Assembly: GCA_002753505.1 (NCBI GenBank) | Contig: PEAG01000001.1 | Coordinates: 1 to 64,000, forward strand | Direction of reading: 5' to 3' | Length of the DNA stretch: 64,000 nucleotides | From: Magnetococcales bacterium HCHbin5 | Lineage (GTDB): Bacteria > Pseudomonadota > Magnetococcia > Magnetococcales > Magnetaquicoccaceae | Part shown: in pieces, positions 30,974 to 40,219 of the stretch | Position numbering within the stretch: position 1 is the stretch's first letter | How the letters are laid out: the number at the start of each line of letters is the position of its first letter | Translations under genes and position numbers: made by a program | The notes under the pieces: generated by a model | The model's input: only the letters and a program-made list of their open reading frames with translations | Database searches by the model: none | What the model was told of the DNA's origin: nothing

Positions 30974-31377
30974 GAAGAGCCTCCTGTGATCACATGTGTC
31001 TGCAAAAAATGGCTCCAGGCTTTTTGAATGATCACTTTGATCTCTGCAATCGGGGTATCCTTGCGGATAAAATCGTAGGCTCCCGCTTCCAGACAATCCT
31101 GCACAATGCCCAGGGTTGCCAGCGAGGAGAGCATGATCACCAACGTCCCCGGATTCTCTTCCTGAATCGCTTTCAGGGTTTGCAGACCATCCATGCGAGG
31201 CATGTTGATATCCAGCAAAGTGATGTCCGGCTTGTGGACACGAAACAGATCCAATGTTTCCATGCCATTTCCGGCCTCGGCAACAATCTCGGCCTGCATG
31301 GCAAGCAACACCCCCTTCATCAGCTGCCGAATATGGGGTTCGTCGTCGGCAACCAGTACCCGCACCTTTTTGCTCAT
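30970..31377 (-). CDS. CheY-like single-domain response regulator
   Basis: VLVADDEPHIRQL, ITLLDINMPRMDGLQTL, GAYDFIRKD. Confidence 0.9.
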   Translation of the reverse strand: MSKKVRVLVADDEPHIRQLMKGVLLAMQAEIVAEAGNGMETLDLFRVHKPDITLLDINMPRMDGLQTLKAIQEENPGTLVIMLSSLATLGIVQDCLEAGAYDFIRKDTPIAEIKVIIQKAWSHFLQTHVITGGSS

Positions 31378-31380
31378 TGT

Positions 31381-31572
31381 TTAAGTCCTTGTTGTCTGCT
31401 GAACCAAGCCTGCAGGCCGCAAACCGGGCAACTGCGCCCAGAAACGGCTGCCACCTTGAACCGGGGAGTGTACCAGAATATCTCCTCCATGGGCATTCAC
31501 AATTTTATTGACGATATACAGGCCCGTCCCGGTACCTCTGTTACCCACCGTCGGATCCTCAGCCCGCAAATC
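31381..31572 (-). pseudogene. Histidine kinase HATPase C-terminal remnant
   Basis: GTGTGLYIVNKIVNAHGGDILVHSPVQGGSRFWAQLPGL matches the G2-box end of a histidine kinase; rest of the kinase absent. Confidence 0.7.
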
Positions 31573-32761
31573 CAGCCACACTTAACAGGGGCAGATACAT
31601 GCCCAAGACAATGCCGCCGATCATTCCTCCCAGAAATATCATGATCAGGGGTTCCATCAGGGCACGCAGACCGTCAACCGCCCGGTCCACCTCCTCGTCA
31701 TAATAGTTGGCCAGCTTGTTCAACATAAAATCCAGATTGCCGGTGGATTCACCAATAAACATCATTTGCGTCACCAGAGGGGGGAAGAGCGCGCTCTTTT
31801 CCAGGGGATCGGTGAGCGTTCCCCCGTTGATGATGGAGGTACGGGTGGTCTCCAGTGCTTTTTTCACCACGCGGTTACCCGCCGTTTCGGCCACATTCTC
31901 CAGACAATCGATGATCGGGGTTCCGGCCGCCAGCATGGTGCTGAAAGAACGGGCAAAGCGGGCAACGGCGGCTTTGCGCAGCAACTCACCAAACAGGGGC
32001 AACAGCAGGAGAACGCGATCCGTCTGGTAATGCAGATAATCGCTCTTGCGGTAGCAATAGCCGAACAGTTTGAAGGTGAACACCCCGCCCAGCAGCACCG
32101 CCCACCACCAGGTTTGGGTGAAATCGGAAACAGCCACCACCATGCGGGTGGGAAGGGGCAACTCGGTGGCCATCGAGCGATAAAAGTTTTCAAAGACCGG
32201 TACTACCTTGACCATGAGCAGATAAAAGATAACAAAAGCGACTCCCAGCACGGCGATGGGATAGGTCAGGGCAGATTTGACCTTGCCCTTCAGTACAAGG
32301 TTTTTTTCCTTGTGGTTGGCCAACCGCTCCAGCACGGCTTGCAACACGCCGGATTTTTCAGAAACCCGCATCAACTGGATGGAGAATGCGTCAAAAAGGA
32401 GGGGCTCTTTGGCCATGGCGTTGCTGAGGGAGTGGCCCAGTTCAATGGCAGTGCGGATGCGGTGACTGGCCTCGTGGATGGCGGGCTTGCTGGAACCTTT
32501 GCCCACCAGGGTGAAACAGGTGGTCAAGGGCAGACCCGCATTGACCATGACCGAAAGCTGGCGAATAAAAAGCACAACGTCCTGCTCGGTCACCCGATTG
32601 GAACGGAACCATCCGCCTCTCGCCCGTTGGGTTACCTCGATATTGCGATATTTTTGCTTGCGCAGGCTCTCCAACACCGCAGAGGAGTTGGCCGCGACCA
32701 TCTCCCCCTCATGCCGTGTGCCATCTGCGTTGGTTCCCTTCCAAACAAATACCTGCATCAT
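31559..32761 (-). CDS. Type II secretion/type IV pilus inner-membrane protein (PilC/GspF family)
   Basis: FIRQLSVMVNAGLPL, RFARSFSTMLAAGTPIIDCLENVAETAGN, GLRALMEPLIMIFLGGMIGGIVLGMYLPL. Confidence 0.95.
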   Translation of the reverse strand: MMQVFVWKGTNADGTRHEGEMVAANSSAVLESLRKQKYRNIEVTQRARGGWFRSNRVTEQDVVLFIRQLSVMVNAGLPLTTCFTLVGKGSSKPAIHEASHRIRTAIELGHSLSNAMAKEPLLFDAFSIQLMRVSEKSGVLQAVLERLANHKEKNLVLKGKVKSALTYPIAVLGVAFVIFYLLMVKVVPVFENFYRSMATELPLPTRMVVAVSDFTQTWWWAVLLGGVFTFKLFGYCYRKSDYLHYQTDRVLLLLPLFGELLRKAAVARFARSFSTMLAAGTPIIDCLENVAETAGNRVVKKALETTRTSIINGGTLTDPLEKSALFPPLVTQMMFIGESTGNLDFMLNKLANYYDEEVDRAVDGLRALMEPLIMIFLGGMIGGIVLGMYLPLLSVAGFAG

Positions 32762-32828
32762 ACCTCTCCTTCAATCCCCCATCTTTCATGGTTGCGGGTT
32801 CATGGGCATAGCTCTGCACTTTTACCGT

Positions 32829-33251
32829 TTATTGCCCAGGACCCGCCCAGGCGATAATGGAACTTAAAGCCACGGTCCGGGCACTACCCGAGTGGTCCAC
32901 CCAGGCACTTTGTACCCGCACCAACTTGTACAAAGGTGTCGTATTGGCGGTCACACTCCAACTCACCGTATAACTGGCACTGGGGGCGGAAAAACTGCTG
33001 CTGCCATTTTGAATGGCATCATATTCAGAGCGGTCACGGTAATGCCGCAACTGCTCCAGACGGGTACGGGCCAGACGTACCCCATCACTGTGCTGTCGGG
33101 AAAACAGATTGGCCTGTCCAATATTTTTGGAAAATTCCGCCGTGGTTGTCACGCCGAAGATGAGGATCAGCAGTGCGATCAGCACCTCCACCAGGGAAAA
33201 CCCGGCTTCGCACAGTCTGTTCGGCACCGAGTTCACAGAAAGTCCCTCCAA
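32829..33251 (-). CDS. Minor prepilin (PilV-like)
   Basis: AGFSLVEVLIALLILIFGV prepilin leader/hydrophobic helix. Confidence 0.8.
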   Translation of the reverse strand: MEGLSVNSVPNRLCEAGFSLVEVLIALLILIFGVTTTAEFSKNIGQANLFSRQHSDGVRLARTRLEQLRHYRDRSEYDAIQNGSSSFSAPSASYTVSWSVTANTTPLYKLVRVQSAWVDHSGSARTVALSSIIAWAGPGQ

Positions 33252-34372
33252 CTGCCCGGCACCCGACCCCCGCCACCACCACTGCTGAATTGATTGGTCA
33301 GTGCGGTCATAACGGCCGGAGTGTAAATAATATCAGGAACTTTGATCACAGAAAAATTGTTTTGCGCAATGATCCCCCCATACACGACACTGGATTTGGT
33401 GCCCGTGCCCGTACCAAAAAAATTATTGCAGTAGATCACTCCATAGATTTGATTGTTTGGGCTGATTTGACAATCCTGGGTGGTGATCAGAATCACCGGA
33501 CTGGTCAGCGAACCGATAACATTATTCTCTGTCAACACCAGCGGGGTGGTAATCCACAGGGCTTGGCCGTGGATGCCATTCAGTTGTGCATTGCAGTCGG
33601 TTCCACAGGCTATGTTGGGCAGGGTGCTTTTTATTTCTGCCTGAGTGCCGCTGAAAAACAGTTGAAAAAAGGCATCCACACTCGCGGAGGCCAACGCGCC
33701 ATCGTTTTGCCGGGTATTCGGATCGCTGGATGCGGTGTTGTAACTGCCTGTAGCACTGACCGTGCCAGAACCGTTGCTGTAGGTGGCACTGCCACCAGAC
33801 CAGACGGTCAAATCGCTTCCCGGTTGGTTGGTATACGCATTGGTCACCTTTTCGTTCAGGCTGAGGCTTACCTGATTTTTGGCGATCAGGCTTGCCCGCA
33901 ATGCCTGGGGAAAGAGGGAGGTTCCAGTCGTGACCCGCATCTGCACCACCCGATTGACTGGACAGTTCGTGTTGCACGGGGAGCAGCCATCGGCACACCC
34001 CACACTGGTGACCGTCAGCAATTTCAGGTTGTTGACCACCGGGTTGGAAAAACTGACCTGGAAACCCACTGTCACCGGCAACAACCCTGCGGGAGCCTGG
34101 ACCGTGTTGGCATCCACAAAACCATCCTGCGGGGCCTCGTCGACGATGGTCTGGCTGGCAAAGGTGGCGACAGACAGTTGGGCCATGCCCCACTCCAGGC
34201 CCGCTTCCGCCGCTTCGGCTGCCTGAATGGCCCGATATTCATTGGCGGCGGCCTTTTGTTCCCGCAACAGGAGTTGAGCGGTAAAAATGGCACCCAGGGT
34301 GATCACCAGCAACACCCCCAGGACGATGCCCAGGGTGGCAATACCCCGTTGTTCGCGCATGGTTGCGCTCAT
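33233..34372 (-). CDS. PilX-like pilus assembly protein
   Basis: REQRGIATLGIVLGVLLVITLGAIFTAQLLLREQKAAANEYRAIQAAEAAEAGLEWGMAQL. Confidence 0.75.
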   Translation of the reverse strand: MSATMREQRGIATLGIVLGVLLVITLGAIFTAQLLLREQKAAANEYRAIQAAEAAEAGLEWGMAQLSVATFASQTIVDEAPQDGFVDANTVQAPAGLLPVTVGFQVSFSNPVVNNLKLLTVTSVGCADGCSPCNTNCPVNRVVQMRVTTGTSLFPQALRASLIAKNQVSLSLNEKVTNAYTNQPGSDLTVWSGGSATYSNGSGTVSATGSYNTASSDPNTRQNDGALASASVDAFFQLFFSGTQAEIKSTLPNIACGTDCNAQLNGIHGQALWITTPLVLTENNVIGSLTSPVILITTQDCQISPNNQIYGVIYCNNFFGTGTGTKSSVVYGGIIAQNNFSVIKVPDIIYTPAVMTALTNQFSSGGGGGRVPGSWRDFL

Positions 34373-35082
34373 GGCGCACTCTCCACGCTGCTGTTGCGCA
34401 CCCGGATCAAAAGGGTATCGCTGCGCTGGATGGCCGGTTTTTGTTGCAGGTAGCCCCTCATCGTCACCTCCACCCGATAGTCTCGCACCAACAGATCCCC
34501 TTTGGTCGGGGTGGTGGTCGAACAGTTTGCGCCAGACCGGCTGAGATTGATGCAATGGTCAACCAGGGTGAAGAGCAGGGAGTCCATGACCAACGCAGCA
34601 CCGGTCAATCCGGTCCAACTGCCTGCGTTGCAATCCAGCGTACCGCTGCCACCGGTACGCATCTCTACAGCCCCCTGGTTCAGGCGAAAACCAAACCGCT
34701 CATCCGGTGCCGACTGGTCCAGGAGGCCATTGCCATTCAGATCATAGCTGTAGGTGATGCAGGAGTTGCTGCTCTCCCCGGTTTTGTTGCCGATATTGAG
34801 CCGGTAGGGGGGGACGGTAAAGGGGTTTGTCGGCCCACTTTTGGCACTGGCGGTGGCATTGCCCCATGCCCCCGCCCGGCGCAACTCCCGGTCCAGCATG
34901 GCCAGCACACTCTGTACCTCCTGGTTCAACAGGTTCCGCTGCAGGGTGGTGGAGTAGTCGGCCAAGGTTCTGGTTACCGCGTCGGTCATCCAGGTCAGGA
35001 GCGTAATACTGATCGCCAAGGCAACCAACAGCTCCAGCAGGGTATGTCCTCCCTGGTTGTGTTGACCGGAGAGCGTCAACAT
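34369..35082 (-). CDS. Minor prepilin (PilW-like)
   Basis: QGGHTLLELLVALAISITLLTWM prepilin motif. Confidence 0.8.
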   Translation of the reverse strand: MLTLSGQHNQGGHTLLELLVALAISITLLTWMTDAVTRTLADYSTTLQRNLLNQEVQSVLAMLDRELRRAGAWGNATASAKSGPTNPFTVPPYRLNIGNKTGESSNSCITYSYDLNGNGLLDQSAPDERFGFRLNQGAVEMRTGGSGTLDCNAGSWTGLTGAALVMDSLLFTLVDHCINLSRSGANCSTTTPTKGDLLVRDYRVEVTMRGYLQQKPAIQRSDTLLIRVRNSSVESAP

Positions 35083-35621
35083 GGCGGAAACAATGTACTA
35101 TCGTTGGCACAGGCAGCGATTCGCCCTACCGGATTGAGGGTGATGACCACGTTGTAACCGCTGCTGCTTCGGAGCAGGAGAGAGCCCGTATTCACTGCCA
35201 TTCCTCGGGTGGGTTCAAACCCGGTTTTGTCATTGACAAAAGTGGTAGAGAGCAGTTGTACCTGCTTGAAATCTTCAGCGGTGGTCAAGCGAACCACCCC
35301 GCCTATGGTACAGGTTTGGGGGGCTGAAGTGCAGTTGCAGGTTTGGGCGGGATCTTCGCTCAGACCATAACACCAGGCGGTACCCGTGGAAAAGTGTATC
35401 GTGACCCTCTTGTTGCGCTGTATTGCCTCGGAACGGAGCAGGTTCAGATCGCTGAGGAGGGTGGTGGCCGCTCCCCGGATGTTCTGCTTTTCGATATATC
35501 GTTGCCACGAAGGAACTGCCAGGAGTGCCAGGATGGTCACGAGGGAGAGCACCACAAGCAGTTCAACCAAGGTAACGCCCGCCTGTTGGTTACTGTTTGT
35601 TCCAACAAATTTTTTGCGCAC
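35076..35621 (-). CDS. Minor prepilin (GspH/FimT family)
   Basis: QAGVTLVELLVVLSLVTILALLAVPSW. Confidence 0.85.
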   Translation of the reverse strand: MRKKFVGTNSNQQAGVTLVELLVVLSLVTILALLAVPSWQRYIEKQNIRGAATTLLSDLNLLRSEAIQRNKRVTIHFSTGTAWCYGLSEDPAQTCNCTSAPQTCTIGGVVRLTTAEDFKQVQLLSTTFVNDKTGFEPTRGMAVNTGSLLLRSSSGYNVVITLNPVGRIAACANDSTLFPPC

Positions 35622-36015
35622 TGGTCGTCACCACGGGACCGCTCTGGTTGAGTTGAATGGTACTGCACGCCTGGTCGCTGCTCTGGGCCGTGCCGGGCAG
35701 GATGGTGGCTGTGACCAGAAAGGTGGTGGCTGTGGCATTGCTGATGGCGAGGGCATAGTAGCCGCCTGCAGAGACCCCGGAAGGCCATACATCGGGCAAC
35801 GCCCCGTAGGTGGTGTGGTCCGCCCGCCACTGCTCCTGGGCCAGGGCAACCATCTCCAGGGCGGCATGGGCGTCGCCCCGGCGGCTCTTGATCATATACT
35901 GGCTGAAGGCCGGCATGGCAACCGAGGCCAGAATAGCCAGCACCACCAGTGTGATCAGCAACTCCACCAGGGTAAAGCCCTGGGCAGGAGTCCCCCGTTG
36001 CTTCCGGTTTGGCAT
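35590..36015 (-). CDS. Type IV pilin (PilE-like)
   Basis: AQGFTLVELLITLVVLAILASVAMPAFSQYMIKSRRGDAHAALEMVALAQEQW. Confidence 0.85.
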   Translation of the reverse strand: MPNRKQRGTPAQGFTLVELLITLVVLAILASVAMPAFSQYMIKSRRGDAHAALEMVALAQEQWRADHTTYGALPDVWPSGVSAGGYYALAISNATATTFLVTATILPGTAQSSDQACSTIQLNQSGPVVTTSAQKICWNKQ

Positions 36016-36168
36016 ATCCGGCAAGTTGTCCTCCATCAACCGATCCGCACAAAACTTGTGTTCCGGGTGCCGCAATTGAGGCAGCAGCAGCACCCCCCAC
36101 CGGAATTGACACGCCACAGGGCCATGAATACCCCGCAAAACCGCTGTCGATCCAGACTCGTTACCGGG

Positions 36169-36615
36169 CTATTTTAATTTGATGACAAATCTGGTTGTCC
36201 TGTCCTTGTTGTTGAGCCATGCCAATACGTCAGCATCCTCTTCATCAATATGTTGTTCCAACCATTCACCCAGATATCGGCGCACATGTCCCGGCAGGAT
36301 GTGGGAGCGGCTGTTCTGGTTGTAAGCCGCCTTGATGTCGCCAATTTTCTGGATAAATTCACGATGTTTCCGTTTGTGATCCTGGTGCTGCCTATACCCG
36401 CTGAGAAACATCAGCTCTTCTTCTTCAAGAAAATGCTTCTCGGCATATCTGGCCAATGAAAAAAGCTTGTGAAACACGGTGCGCTCACTGCTCATCTTCT
36501 TGATGGATTTGCTTAATTTACTGATTTTTTCAAAAACTTTGGCGTGTTGTTTGTCCACGTTGCCGGACACAGCCTTACGGACTCCAGAATCTGTATTTTT
36601 TGCCATGTGTCGCAC
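36169..36615 (-). CDS. Hemerythrin-like protein
   Basis: VDKQHAKVFEKI, AEKHFLEEEELM, HQDHKRKHREF, WLEQHIDEEDADV. Confidence 0.85.
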   Translation of the reverse strand: MRHMAKNTDSGVRKAVSGNVDKQHAKVFEKISKLSKSIKKMSSERTVFHKLFSLARYAEKHFLEEEELMFLSGYRQHQDHKRKHREFIQKIGDIKAAYNQNSRSHILPGHVRRYLGEWLEQHIDEEDADVLAWLNNKDRTTRFVIKLK

Positions 36616-36681
36616 TCTTTTCCCATATTTTGAACCAGCATATCGAATTGAACAGGCAAGCCTGAGAGCTGCTTTGCGGTA

Positions 36682-36993
36682 TCAGTGCCTGCATTGATCC
36701 ATGCAGCGATGATAGCTCCGTTTGGCTCTTTTTCGGCAATACCGCTCGCCGGACTGCTCGCACCTCCGCAATATTTCCCAGGATCTGCGATCACATCGCT
36801 TTTCACACCTGTGGCTTCGGTTGTGCCCTCGGTGTTCATTCCACGCCATCAGGATGGGTTCCGGTACCGAATGAACGGGAGCATTTTCCGGGACGACCGT
36901 TTCCCGGACAGATATGGCAGAAGCAGTCGACAGGGGTGCAGCAACCACAAGGAACACCACGAGTGCGATGATAGCATATTGAAATCTTTTCAT
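36682..36993 (-). CDS. Small exported cysteine-rich protein of unknown function
   Basis: Signal peptide MKRFQYAIIALVVFLVVAAPLSTASA; CEKRC..CEQSGERYC..CMDQC. Confidence 0.55.
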   Translation of the reverse strand: MKRFQYAIIALVVFLVVAAPLSTASAISVRETVVPENAPVHSVPEPILMAWNEHRGHNRSHRCEKRCDRRSWEILRRCEQSGERYCRKRAKRSYHRCMDQCRH

Positions 36994-37105
36994 ACAACGG
37001 ATTCCTCAATTCAGTTTTGGCATTTGTCAATGTTGTGTCTTGGCTTTCGGTTTGACTGGATACGAAAAGCCGGGTTGTACCACCAATCATGCCACCATGC
37101 GTGAA

Positions 37106-37294
37106 GCGGTTGCCCGGTTCAAGTCGCCTTTGTTTGCCGTCAAACCGGAATGAAATTTTCCAAAGTCTGCTGCCCGTCGTTTTCACCAGGATGAACAGGC
37201 CATTACCATCGGTCAGCTGGAAAGGCTTGTCAGAAGGCTTAAGATTCCGCAACGTTGTACCGGCAAGTGACATCCACGTTGCTCTCTCCGTCAT
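37106..37294 (-). pseudogene. Tyrosine integrase N-terminal (DUF4102-like) remnant
   Basis: LRNLKPSDKPFQLTDGNGLFILVKTTGSRLWKISFRFDGKQRRLEPGNR resembles the integrase arm-type domain; no catalytic domain. Confidence 0.65.
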
Positions 37295-37368
37295 TGGCTG
37301 ACTACCAGCCAACGTATACACCAACCACTTTGCTTGATGCAAGCTGATTCCTGCCTGAAAGTGCTGAC

Positions 37369-37410
37369 GCAAAAAGGCCAGCAAGTTTTTATTCTTGCTG
37401 GCCTTTTTGC
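37369..37410 (-). terminator. Perfect 17-bp inverted repeat, likely bidirectional terminator of tRNA-Ile
   Basis: gcaaaaaggccagcaag-tttttatt-cttgctggcctttttgc, 30 nt beyond the tRNA 3' end. Confidence 0.8.
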
Positions 37411-37439
37411 ATTTTACTGCATCATGCTTACGGTGGTAC

Positions 37440-37516
<77 letters not shown>

Positions 37517-37790
37517 AAACGAGAACCAGAACTTCTACGACATATCGGAGAAAAGGTCAAGGCATTTATCGTGCGGGATCCAAGTTTTTTGGAGCGTGGC
37601 AAACAATCGGGCGATTCACCCCTTTTACAACGTACGGCTCCGTCTGCTAGGATCCACCCCGTCCAGCACTGTGTGGTACTCCGGTCTCCCCGTCGTCCTG
37701 ATGGAATCGCCAAATCGTCAGGATGTCCGGAAAGGTACGGGGATGATCGTCTTTACACGGTCGCGCATCCACAAAACAACCGAGGAAAAA

Positions 37791-38369
37791 ATGAGACGGA
37801 TCCTACTGGCCGTTGTGCTTTTGCTGCCGTTGTTGGCTGGGCTTGGCCATGCCCAGGATAATCTCTCGACCGTTCATGACTCCTCCAACCCGAAACATGG
37901 CGTAACGCAGGAAAAGTATGACCTGCAACACGGCGAAAGCAAGCCTTTGATCCCTGACAGGGCAGAGGCTCCGCTGTGGTATCGGATGGCACAGGAATGC
38001 ACGGTATCCGATTATGAGTATCAATTTGCAATGGCCTTCATGTTTGGTCTGAAAATCTGGTTTGTCCTGACCGCTTTGACAACGTACAGACTCACAAAAG
38101 AGACCAGCAAGGTAATGCTCCGCTACGCGCTGTCCATTTTCATTGTCTTTTTGTTTTGGGTTGGGTTATGGAAATCGGTGGAAGTAACCCTGGTTGATGG
38201 CACACTTTTTTATGGCAGTATACGGCTTTTTGTCGATCGATTGCCGGTTAAAGTGCAGTGGCTCAACACAGTTATTATTCTCTCAATCGTTATGGTTGTG
38301 CCATTTATTGTATTAAGCCTGCTCCACCAGCTTCCCGCGTGGCTGCTTCGGTTACCAACTATCGGATAA
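37791..38369 (+). CDS. Exported/membrane protein of unknown function
   Basis: Signal peptide MRRILLAVVLLLPLLAGLGHA plus three hydrophobic segments. Confidence 0.5.
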   Translation: MRRILLAVVLLLPLLAGLGHAQDNLSTVHDSSNPKHGVTQEKYDLQHGESKPLIPDRAEAPLWYRMAQECTVSDYEYQFAMAFMFGLKIWFVLTALTTYRLTKETSKVMLRYALSIFIVFLFWVGLWKSVEVTLVDGTLFYGSIRLFVDRLPVKVQWLNTVIILSIVMVVPFIVLSLLHQLPAWLLRLPTIG

Positions 38370-38543
38370 TCGGACGATTCCGGCGTGGGTTGATGCGACG
38401 CGGACAGGATTATGTCTGTCCGCTTATAAAAAACCAGGACAAATGGCCAACCAATCCCGCATAATGAGGCTTCCTGCTTGGAAGCCACCTTCTACAGCAA
38501 TGTGAGATGCCGTCACCTGCGCCCGAAAACGATTGGAGGATCA

Positions 38544-39692
38544 ATGACCATTGTCCGTGATTGCATGTTTCCCGATGTCATCACGCTTTCGCCCGCCACC
38601 ACCATTCTGGAAGCGATTCGCCGTGTCGTGCGACACCCCTTTGGGTTCGCTGTTGTGCTGGACAATATGGCCCTGGTTGGTTTGATAACCGAGTTTGATT
38701 TTGTCCGCTGGATGGTGGCCGGGCATGATGCCGCCACCTCTCGCGTTCGGGATCTTACCCTTTCCATGCCAGAGACAGTGCGGGAAAATACCCAGTGCCA
38801 AGAGCTGTTGCAAATTTATAATCATCGCCGCTTTCGTCGCTTTCCCGTCTTGAATGATGAGAATATGCTCTCCGGGGGCATCACGGAAAAACAGATTCTC
38901 CGCTCGTTGCCCCGTTCTGAGCTGATGGCCCACTATCGGGTATCCGACATCATGTTGCCCCAGTCGCCGGTAGTATCTCCCCATCTCAGCTACCGGGAAG
39001 TAGCCCAACAGATGGTCTCATGGCACCGAGGCTGTGTATTGGTCGCGGAAGAGGGTAAGATTTTGGGAATATTGACGGAAGGCGATCTGTTGCGCTTTCG
39101 TGTCAGTGCCGGCTGGAATGAACAGACCTTGGTCAGCCAGTTGCCCCTTTCCCAACCGATGACGATTGAGCCGGACCGGAATCTGCTTTTTGCCCTCGAT
39201 CTGTTTATCCAGAGCGGGCACCGGCGTCTCCCTGTCGTGTTGCGCAATGACGAGACCGGACCGGAGGGCAAGTTGATTGGTCTGCTGACCCAGACCGATC
39301 TGCTGAAACAGGTTGCCAACTCTGCCCGCTCTCACAAGGCTGTGCTGAATCCGGAGGATATCAACGAGCCGGCCATCTGGTTTGAACCGGGTGGAACCCA
39401 CCGTATCCTGGCATTGAATGAAAAGGGGGCCAATGCTTTGGAGTTGGAGGCTGACCACTGGGTAGGCCGCTCAGTTCATTCGTTGGCGGTCGACGCTGAA
39501 GTCTGGGGGGCCATCTCGATCCTGTTGCAAAACTGCGGGACCATTGACCGCATCGGTCTGCCGCTACGCACTGGAAAAGGGGGCAGTTTGTGCGCCTCCT
39601 GTCGCTTCAGCCTGGTTCATACCCCCACAGGTGAGGATCGCATTTTCTGGACGCTGTACGGAATGGAAACGGGTCGGTCTCGTTGCAGTTGA
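38544..39692 (+). CDS. Multi-CBS-domain protein
   Basis: Repeated CBS patterns: VITLSPATTILEAIRR..GLITEFDFVRW, SPVVSPHLSYREVAQQM..GILTEGDLLRF, MTIEPDRNLLFALDLF..GLLTQTDLLK. Confidence 0.8.
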   Translation: MTIVRDCMFPDVITLSPATTILEAIRRVVRHPFGFAVVLDNMALVGLITEFDFVRWMVAGHDAATSRVRDLTLSMPETVRENTQCQELLQIYNHRRFRRFPVLNDENMLSGGITEKQILRSLPRSELMAHYRVSDIMLPQSPVVSPHLSYREVAQQMVSWHRGCVLVAEEGKILGILTEGDLLRFRVSAGWNEQTLVSQLPLSQPMTIEPDRNLLFALDLFIQSGHRRLPVVLRNDETGPEGKLIGLLTQTDLLKQVANSARSHKAVLNPEDINEPAIWFEPGGTHRILALNEKGANALELEADHWVGRSVHSLAVDAEVWGAISILLQNCGTIDRIGLPLRTGKGGSLCASCRFSLVHTPTGEDRIFWTLYGMETGRSRCS

Positions 39693-39730
39693 CCGTTGTG
39701 TTGCCAATTTTACGGTAAGGAACCCATAGA

Positions 39731-40192
39731 ATGACGCAGTTTGATTCGGTTAGTGAAGAGCTTTCTGATGCACAATTGATCCCGCTGCTCAGGCAAGCGC
39801 GGACCATTGCGGTGGTGGGTCTCTCTCCCAAGGCAGATCGCCCCTCCTTCCGGGTGGCCTCCTACCTGCAACAGGTGGGATATCGGATCATCCCTGTCCG
39901 ACCCGGGATGGAAACCCTGCTGGGTGAGCCCTGTTTTGCCTCTCTGGAGGAGATTCCTGCGGAGATTACGGTTGACATTGTGGATCTTTTCCGTGCGGCC
40001 GAAGAGACCCCCCCCTTGGCAGCGGCGGCGGTTCAGTTGATGGGCAATCGCACCCAGAGTACGCGCCTGCTCTGGTTGCAAAGCGGTATCATCAACGATG
40101 CGGCTTTGAGCATTGCCCGGAGCGGCGGGTTGGTGGCCTTGCAGGATCGCTGTCTCATGGTGGAGCATCGGCGGCTGGCACCGTTTTTTTAG
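39731..40192 (+). CDS. CoA-binding domain protein (YccU-like)
   Basis: ARTIAVVGLSPKADRPSFRVASYLQQVGYRIIPVRPG, VDIVDLFR. Confidence 0.8.
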   Translation: MTQFDSVSEELSDAQLIPLLRQARTIAVVGLSPKADRPSFRVASYLQQVGYRIIPVRPGMETLLGEPCFASLEEIPAEITVDIVDLFRAAEETPPLAAAAVQLMGNRTQSTRLLWLQSGIINDAALSIARSGGLVALQDRCLMVEHRRLAPFF

Positions 40193-40219
40193 GGTTGCCC
40201 TGGCCGTTGAACCACACCA

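Noticed and set aside
31766-32857. 363-aa plus-strand ORF opposite the PilC-like gene
   Set aside because: Antisense shadow of a conserved GspF-family gene
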